Source: G963692885 sp964657395 (GTDB taxonomy: Bacteria; Acidobacteriota; Terriglobia; Terriglobales; Acidobacteriaceae). From it: a DNA stretch of 10,759 nucleotides. The translations under genes were made by a program, and so were the position numbers. The notes below the pieces were generated by a model. That model was not told the DNA's origin, did no database searches, and worked only from the letters and a program-made list of their open reading frames with translations. The stretch spans positions 1 through 10,759 of the forward strand of contig CAZZUX010000121.1 of assembly GCA_964657395.1 (NCBI GenBank), written 5' to 3'. Below, piece after piece: positions 6,632 to 10,759 of this stretch (within the stretch, counting starts at the first letter, position 1; each line of letters begins with the position of its first letter).

Positions 6632-6660
6632 TTGCTGCTTCGCTTTTCCTTCGCTACAAT
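6632..6660 (+). promoter_or_regulatory. lexA promoter, placing the transcript start at or next to the ATG
   Basis: TTGCTG (6632-6637) and TACAAT (6655-6660) are separated by 17 nt, a good sigma-70-type promoter. The lexA ATG begins at 6667, only 6 nt after the -10, so transcription should start at about the first base of the gene, and no Shine-Dalgarno is visible in between. The rest of the 198-nt divergent gap (6469-6666) must also hold the promoter for the response regulator on the other strand, but I could not identify it. Confidence 0.6.
6638..6655. promoter_or_regulatory. Direct repeat CTTCGCT-N4-CTTCGCT in the lexA promoter spacer, possible LexA operator
   Basis: CTTCGCT at 6638-6644 and again at 6649-6655 gives an 11-bp period, one helical turn, exactly between the -35 and -10 elements. 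The core reads CTTC-N7-CTTC, the same layout as the GTTC-N7-GTTC direct-repeat LexA box known in Alphaproteobacteria. A LexA operator in its own promoter is expected from autoregulation, but LexA-box sequences differ between phyla and this assignment is an inference. Confidence 0.4.
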
Positions 6661-6666
6661 TCTGGC

Positions 6667-7272
6667 ATGTCTATGACGAGACGGCAGCGTGAAGTTCTGG
6701 ATTTCGTTGGTGCGTTTGTTCAGAAGAATGGCTATTCACCCTCATTTGAGGAAATCGCCCGGGCTTTGGACCTGCGTTCACTCGCCACCGTACATAAGCA
6801 CATCACCAATCTGCAGAACAAAGGTCTCCTTCAGCGAAGTCACAACCGGTCCAGATCCATTGACCTGGTTCCGCAGCGCACAAAGAACCGGGCTTCCGAC
6901 AGCCTCCCGCTGCTCGGCAAGATCGCTGCGGGACTGCCCGTAGAGACTTCTGAGGCCGCCGACAGCATCTCTCTCAACGACATCATTGGAACTCGCGAGG
7001 TCTTTGCTTTACAGGTTAGGGGCGATTCGATGTGCGATGAACACATTGTGGATGGTGATTTCGTGCTCATTGAGAAATCGCAGACCGCGCGCGAAGGCGA
7101 AATCATTGTAGCGCTGGTTCGCGGAAGTGAAACTACCTTGAAGCGTTACTACCTCGAAGGTGAAACAGTAAGGCTGCAGCCATCCAACTCAACGATGAAG
7201 CCCATTTATGTACCTGCCAACCAGTTGGCCATTCAGGGGCGGGTTCTCGGAATGATGCGCAAATATCGATAG
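6667..7272 (+). CDS. lexA: SOS repressor LexA
   Basis: LexA represses DNA-damage genes and inactivates itself by RecA-stimulated self-cleavage. From the ATG at 6667 the product is 201 aa, the usual size. Seen: an N-terminal winged helix, M-S-M-T-R-R-Q-R-E-V-L-D-F (1-13), N-G-Y-S-P-S-F-E-E-I-A (21-31) and T-V-H-K-H-I-T-N-L (41-49); the cleavage site A88-G89 in I-A-A-G-L-P-V; catalytic S121 in R-G-D-S-M and K159 in T-T-L-K-R-Y. An in-frame ATG at 6673 is an alternative start. A further upstream start (6619) would place the promoter inside the gene and add residues foreign to the family. The cleavage site and the Ser-Lys pair are intact, so autocleavage should work. It is monocistronic, the only plus-strand gene here, and ends at the terminator shared with trxA. 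Confidence 0.95.
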   Translation: MSMTRRQREVLDFVGAFVQKNGYSPSFEEIARALDLRSLATVHKHITNLQNKGLLQRSHNRSRSIDLVPQRTKNRASDSLPLLGKIAAGLPVETSEAADSISLNDIIGTREVFALQVRGDSMCDEHIVDGDFVLIEKSQTAREGEIIVALVRGSETTLKRYYLEGETVRLQPSNSTMKPIYVPANQLAIQGRVLGMMRKYR

Positions 7273-7294
7273 GCAATTCACGAACGGACACGAA

Positions 7295-7321
7295 AAAGGC
7301 CCGATCTAAGATCGGGCCTTT
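7295..7321. terminator. Bidirectional rho-independent terminator between lexA and trxA
   Basis: A perfect 12-bp stem, AAAGGCCCGATC (7295-7306) with GATCGGGCCTTT (7310-7321), closes a 3-nt TAA loop. An A-run precedes it and a T-run ends it, so it can terminate lexA on the plus strand and trxA on the minus strand, as expected between convergent genes. Confidence 0.9.
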
Positions 7322-7343
7322 AATCACTGCATCTACCTGCAAA

Positions 7344-7676
7344 TTAAGCGAGAACCTTGGTGATGCTTTTGTCGATCGTGTCTTTAGGCACAAATCCGAC
7401 AATCTGCTCTGCTACCTTTCCACCTTTGAAGATCAACAACGCGGGAATGCCCCGGATTCCGTATCGCATCGGAGTGGACGAGTTCCGATCCACATCCATC
7501 TTCATCACCTTCAACTTGCCGAGGTACTGAGTAGCCACTTCATCAACGACAGGAGCTAACGCGCGACAAGGTCCGCACCATGCAGCCCAAAAGTCCACAA
7601 GCACGGGCTGAGTCGATTGCAGCACCTCTTGATCGAACGTTCCATCATTGACTTCCGTTACAGCGCTCCCTGCCAT
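7344..7676 (-). CDS. trxA: Thioredoxin
   Basis: Cytoplasmic dithiol-disulfide oxidoreductase that reduces target disulfides and is recharged by thioredoxin reductase. The ATG at 7674-7676 is chosen because GGAGG lies immediately upstream (minus strand, ending 4 nt before the ATG), whereas the in-frame ATG at 7694 has no good site. The product is 110 aa, the usual size, with V-D-F-W-A-A-W-C-G-P-C (27-37), the buried D28, active-site C34 and C37, the cis-proline loop G-I-P (76-78) and a C-terminal F-K-G-G-K strand (83-87). There is no signal peptide or heme-binding feature. It lies 63 nt after thrB on the same strand and may be read from the thr transcript or its own weak promoter; no clear promoter was found in that gap. 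Confidence 0.95.
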   Translation of the reverse strand: MAGSAVTEVNDGTFDQEVLQSTQPVLVDFWAAWCGPCRALAPVVDEVATQYLGKLKVMKMDVDRNSSTPMRYGIRGIPALLIFKGGKVAEQIVGFVPKDTIDKSITKVLA

Positions 7677-7739
7677 AATTCCTCCAGTTTCCATCTGACA
7701 CCGCCCTTAGCTTACATAAGTAGAGATGCTTACCAGTCA

Positions 7740-8675
7740 TTAAACGTCGCAGGTAAGCAGCCCACCCACATTAAGACCTGCTGAATGAATCAGATGGCGG
7801 ACTGGCGGCAGTAACCGCACCGGGAGGATTTCCGCCCCGATCCCGACTCGATCGCGGATACGCATCATCGCGGCTTCAAGATCAGCCTCGTCGGCTACCA
7901 GGGCGATCACAGCCGGACCGGCGCCACTCAGCGCCACTCCCATGATCTTCTCTCCGACCAAAGGAAGTAGCCGAGGCAGCAAGGGACATGCCTCGGATCG
8001 ATACGGCTGGTGCATCCGATCCTGCATAGCGAAGGGAAGAAGCTCATGCCTTCCAGAGAAGAAAGCGGCTGTCAGCAATGCTCCGTTCTGAAGGTTTGTC
8101 ACAGCGTCGCCACAGCTGTAGGTTGTTGGCAGGATGGCTCGTGCCTTCGAAGTTGAGAGAGCGTGCGGGCCAAGAACAAGAATCGCTTTCCACCCCCTCG
8201 GGGGCAGAATTGAGATAGCTTTGACGACGCCGGGGTAAGAGGCTGCTACTGCAAATCCGCCCAGCCAGCAGGCTGCTGCATTATCGGGGTGACCCTCAAG
8301 CTGACACGCCTCGAACAGGATCCGGTCGTCGTCCCAGCCCAATTCTCCAAAATAGTTCGCGAGAGCCAGCCCGGCGAGACGAGCTGCTGCAGAGGAGCCG
8401 CAGCCCATACCAATGGGGATGCCGTTCACCATTCTCAATGCCAGAAGTTTCGGAGTTCTGCTTTGCGACCGAACGGCACCTTCGTAGACGGAGATGATTA
8501 GGTTGTCCGGCAGAGTCGTGCATTGCTCGCTGTCTCGACCGGTTGCCTGGATGCTGTAGCTGTCCGCTTCTTCCGCGACCACATCCAGATGCAGGTCAAG
8601 GGCGATCGCGAGCGTGTCGAACCCTGGACCAAGATTCGCCGACGTGGCCGGCAAACGTATGTGAAATGGCTTCAT
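7740..8675 (-). CDS. thrB: Homoserine kinase
   Basis: GHMP-family kinase that phosphorylates L-homoserine with ATP to O-phosphohomoserine, the substrate of the ThrC encoded just upstream. Seen (311 aa, normal length): motif 1 P-A-T-S-A-N-L-G-P-G-F-D-T (9-21); the ATP phosphate-binding loop P-I-G-M-G-C-G-S-S-A-A (87-97), in which the usual L-G-S-S-A core reads G-C-G-S-S-A; E-G-H-P-D-N (127-132); and motif 3 L-S-G-A-G-P-A-V (249-256). The start codon overlaps the thrC stop as ATGA, so translation is coupled. A cytoplasmic enzyme of threonine biosynthesis. No homoserine dehydrogenase is in the window. Confidence 0.95.
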   Translation of the reverse strand: MKPFHIRLPATSANLGPGFDTLAIALDLHLDVVAEEADSYSIQATGRDSEQCTTLPDNLIISVYEGAVRSQSRTPKLLALRMVNGIPIGMGCGSSAAARLAGLALANYFGELGWDDDRILFEACQLEGHPDNAAACWLGGFAVAASYPGVVKAISILPPRGWKAILVLGPHALSTSKARAILPTTYSCGDAVTNLQNGALLTAAFFSGRHELLPFAMQDRMHQPYRSEACPLLPRLLPLVGEKIMGVALSGAGPAVIALVADEADLEAAMMRIRDRVGIGAEILPVRLLPPVRHLIHSAGLNVGGLLTCDV

Positions 8676-10066
8676 ACCTGGTTGGCTTCCAGTACCCGCA
8701 TGACCGTCTTCACGTCTGCGTCGAGCACTCTCGCCGGCCGGCGCATGAGTTCAAGCTCTGCCGAGCAGGCTCCGAGTTCTTCCGGTCGCAGCAGCTCGCC
8801 GCGATGGTATGCGATGGTGTAGTCGGCGTCCTTTAACGTGTGGCCTGTCAATAACAAGACGACGGATTGTTGCGCCTGCACCTTACCATCGTTCTTCAGC
8901 TTTTTTAGGCCGGCCAGGGTGACAGCAGAGGATGGCTCGCAGCCGATTCCCTCACGCCCGATTTCCGCTTTAGCAAGCGCAATTTCCGCTTCGGAAACCT
9001 CCTCACAGAAGCCGCCTGTTCCACGAACGATGCGGATGGCTTTGCGCCATGAAGCTGGATTTCCGATGCGAATCGCGGAGGCGCGCGTGTCCGCCACCAC
9101 CGGCTCGATGTGGGTCGGCTCGTCGCTACTAGCCGACGCGCGCATCAGGCGGTAGAGGGGGTTCGCTCCAGCTGCCTGAATGATACTGATCCTGGGCACT
9201 CGACTGGTAAGTCCCAGATGCTTCATCTCCATGAATCCTTTGCCGAGTCCAGAAGAATTGGCAAGATTGCCGCCAGGAACGATCAGATGATCAGGTACGT
9301 CCCAGTCAAGTTGTTCGGCTATTTCAAAGGCCGGCGTCTTCTGTCCCTCGATCCGGTAGGGATTTACAGAATTAAGAAGGTAGACGGGTGCTTCGCGGAC
9401 GATTTCTGAGAGTATCCGGACGCAGCCATCGAAGTCAGTGCGTAGTTGCAACGTAAGCGCTCCGTAATCCATGGACTGCGAGAGCTTTCCCCAGGAAATT
9501 TTGCCTTCCGGGATGAGGACCAGCGACCTCATTCCGGCTTTCGCTGCATACGCGGCCATTGCGGCGGAAGTATTTCCAGTCGAAGCGCACGCGACCCACT
9601 GGTAACCACGCTCGGCCGCGACCGAGAGGGCGGCAGTCATCCCGGTATCCTTGAACGAGCCTGTAGGATTCATGCCCTGATGTTTGGCGTAGAGGCGAGG
9701 CAGGCCAAGCGCCGCGCCGCACTGCGGCAGTCGATAGAGGGGGGTATTTCCCTCGTGGAGGGTGACGGCGTTTTCCGGGTCATCCAGAATAGGCAGGAGA
9801 TCCCGAAAACGCCAGACACCACTCCGATCGATCCAGGCAGTGGAGGATCGACGTTCTCTCCACAGCCAGCGAAGAGCATTGGGATTCGGCTTCCAGTCAG
9901 GCACTGACCGGCCGGCTTCGGGGGTGGAAGCCAGACTCCACGAGGGGTACTCTACTTCAAATAACTCGCCACATGTGGCACAGCGGAAGTCGGGGGGTGG
10001 TCCGCTCGCGGGAGCGAGAGTGTGGCAGCCGATACAGCGGAGTTGATGTGCGCGGTCTGGTGTCAT
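8672..10066 (-). CDS. thrC: Threonine synthase
   Basis: PLP enzyme converting O-phosphohomoserine to threonine and phosphate. From the ATG at 10064-10066 the product is 464 aa. Seen: an N-terminal zinc-ribbon-like segment, C-I-G-C (11-14) and C-A-T-C (29-32), found in a subset of threonine synthases; T-L-H-E-G-N-T-P-L (102-110); N-P-T-G-S-F-K-D-T-G (133-142) with K139 as the PLP Schiff-base lysine; S-T-G-N-T-S (162-167); and the phosphate loop V-P-G-G-N-L-A-N (263-270). The C-terminus has L-L-L-T-G-H near residue 410. The start is uncertain: no clear Shine-Dalgarno precedes 10066, and a GTG at 10096 is an in-frame alternative that would add 10 residues before MTPDR. It is the first gene of the thrC-thrB pair. 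Confidence 0.95.
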   Translation of the reverse strand: MTPDRAHQLRCIGCHTLAPASGPPPDFRCATCGELFEVEYPSWSLASTPEAGRSVPDWKPNPNALRWLWRERRSSTAWIDRSGVWRFRDLLPILDDPENAVTLHEGNTPLYRLPQCGAALGLPRLYAKHQGMNPTGSFKDTGMTAALSVAAERGYQWVACASTGNTSAAMAAYAAKAGMRSLVLIPEGKISWGKLSQSMDYGALTLQLRTDFDGCVRILSEIVREAPVYLLNSVNPYRIEGQKTPAFEIAEQLDWDVPDHLIVPGGNLANSSGLGKGFMEMKHLGLTSRVPRISIIQAAGANPLYRLMRASASSDEPTHIEPVVADTRASAIRIGNPASWRKAIRIVRGTGGFCEEVSEAEIALAKAEIGREGIGCEPSSAVTLAGLKKLKNDGKVQAQQSVVLLLTGHTLKDADYTIAYHRGELLRPEELGACSAELELMRRPARVLDADVKTVMRVLEANQV

Positions 10067-10121
10067 CTTAAAGGGTGACTTTGTACAGGGACCCACCGTC
10101 CCGTGTGTCTAAAACTCAGAA

Positions 10122-10152
10122 TAAATAGCACTTAGGAAGAAATCAGCAGCAA
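10122..10152 (-). promoter_or_regulatory. Candidate promoter upstream of thrC
   Basis: On the minus strand TTGCTG (10147-10152), the same hexamer as in the lexA promoter, is followed after 19 nt by TATTTA (10122-10127), preceded by an extended -10 TG (10129-10130). The 19-nt spacer is long, which the extended -10 may offset. It would give a leader of about 50 nt. No attenuator or riboswitch structure is apparent in that leader. Confidence 0.35.
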
Positions 10153-10759
10153 GTGGTTCATCGTAAAAGGCTTGCGCTCAAATGTTTGAAAGCATTTTAG
10201 GTATAGCGCACATCGTGATGTAGTTGGATTACGGCCATGCTTCCCGGAACAACAGCTTTTCATACCTTGTTCCAAGTGTATCCAAACACCTCGAACAACC
10301 ACCGCATTTCGGATGCCGATCCGTTGGAACCGCAAACGATATGTGCCTCGCTCTCTCATGATCGAGGCTTGAAACCTGCTTAGTGATGGGTGCAGTAGGC
10401 GACTAACGAGCTTCTTCATCATGCCAGCGGTCGGAGTGCAAGGTACAGGCGTAAGTTACCGTGAAAACCAAAGGAACGACCCTTCCCCGCTGGACAAAGA
10501 TCCAAGTTCTCCCGGACGATCGAAAAGGTAAATCCAACGAATCACAGAGTTTACTGCAGAAATTCATGTTTACGCTTATGCGATGAGGCCGAGCCAAACA
10601 CTTCCTGCCGTGCAGATTGCTGCCCGCGCACTTTTTACCTGGGGTGCATGGCTTTTTGTGAGGTCGAAACTATACACAAGCATGAAAAATTTGCGTGCAT
10701 GCCGCGTTCTGATTCGAGTACATTCCGAATGAACACAGGGCCCCCTGCAGCCACAGGGC
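10153..10759. other. Region without convincing genes
   Basis: No reading frame here shows a recognisable protein. The two minus-strand frames (10132-10422 and 10403-10597) are short, lack ribosome binding sites I can see, are rich in Arg/Cys/Leu in a way typical of non-coding frames, and overlap each other. No tRNA-like T-loop or cloverleaf was found. It holds small dyads: T-C-A-A-A-N2-T-T-T-G-A at 10178-10189, ACATC-N2-GATGT at 10210-10221, and the larger one at 10246-10273. An ATG at 10729 starts a plus-strand frame (M-N-T-G-P-P-A-A-T-G) that runs off the window and could be the beginning of a gene, but it has no visible ribosome binding site. Confidence 0.55.
10246..10273. repeat. Inverted repeat GGAACAA/TTGTTCC
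   Basis: GGAACAA (10246-10252) and TTGTTCC (10267-10273) are perfect complements around a 14-nt loop. There is no T-tract, so it is not a typical rho-independent terminator. It sits about 180 nt upstream of the thrC start in otherwise featureless sequence and could be an operator or an RNA hairpin. Confidence 0.35.

Noticed and set aside
6469..6666. Possible sigma-54 promoter in the gap between lexA and the response regulator
   Set aside because: GG and GC pairs near TGGTCTTTGCACTTGC and on the other strand near TGGCGAAACGACCAGC are spaced one base off the required GG-N10-GC.
7677..7739. Dedicated promoter for trxA
   Set aside because: TATGTA-like and TGACTG-like hexamers exist, but the spacings (15 or 19-20 nt) and matches are poor.
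10132..10422. 96-aa minus-strand open frame
   Set aside because: No recognisable motif, no clear ribosome binding site, composition typical of chance frames, and it overlaps another equally weak frame.
10403..10597. 64-aa minus-strand open frame
   Set aside because: No motif or ribosome binding site seen; overlaps the neighbouring weak frame.
10585..10731. 49-codon plus-strand frame beginning M-R-P-S-Q-T
   Set aside because: Short, no ribosome binding site and no recognisable sequence; probably chance.
1..10759. CRISPR array, insertion sequence, tRNA or rRNA gene
   Set aside because: No regularly spaced repeat series, transposase-like frame, terminal inverted repeats, cloverleaf or rRNA-like stretch was seen on either strand.

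Overview
The window looks like a stretch of a bacterial chromosome with moderate to high GC, most likely from the Acidobacteriota (Terriglobales-like). This rests on the character of the LexA, the short Trp/Arg-rich protein after flgL and the FecR-like secreted protein at the left edge. No database search was possible, so the taxonomy is an inference. All genes except lexA are on the minus strand.

Right to left (minus-strand transcription order): about 660 nt at the right edge hold no convincing gene. Then come thrC (threonine synthase) and thrB (homoserine kinase), joined by a 4-nt ATGA overlap, which perform the last two steps of threonine synthesis. trxA (thioredoxin) follows 63 nt further on. 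trxA converges on plus-strand lexA, and a compact bidirectional hairpin terminator lies between them. lexA diverges from a block of regulators and flagellar genes: an OmpR-type response regulator, overlapping by ATGA a sigma-54 AAA+ activator with a degenerate receiver and no C-terminal DNA-binding domain, then flgK and flgL (hook-filament junction proteins), then a 77-aa protein with its own Shine-Dalgarno. Next are ruvC (Holliday junction resolvase), a secreted protein of unknown function 10 nt after it, and at the left edge the start of a second secreted, FecR-like protein.

How the genes may work together: the two regulators sit directly upstream of the hook-filament junction genes and probably control late flagellar assembly. 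The activator resembles Helicobacter FlgR in lacking a helix-turn-helix, and no sensor kinase is present in the window. lexA and ruvC are both SOS/repair genes but lie in separate units. The lexA promoter almost abuts its start codon and carries an 11-bp-period direct repeat, suggesting a leaderless, autoregulated transcript.

Points most worth a second look: the HTH-less sigma-54 activator paired with an OmpR-type regulator, the lexA promoter architecture, the 77-aa protein, and an abrupt out-of-frame switch to glutathione S-transferase-like coding in the first ~70 nt, which may be an assembly chimera or a recombination junction. I did not find a clearly undescribed multi-gene system.
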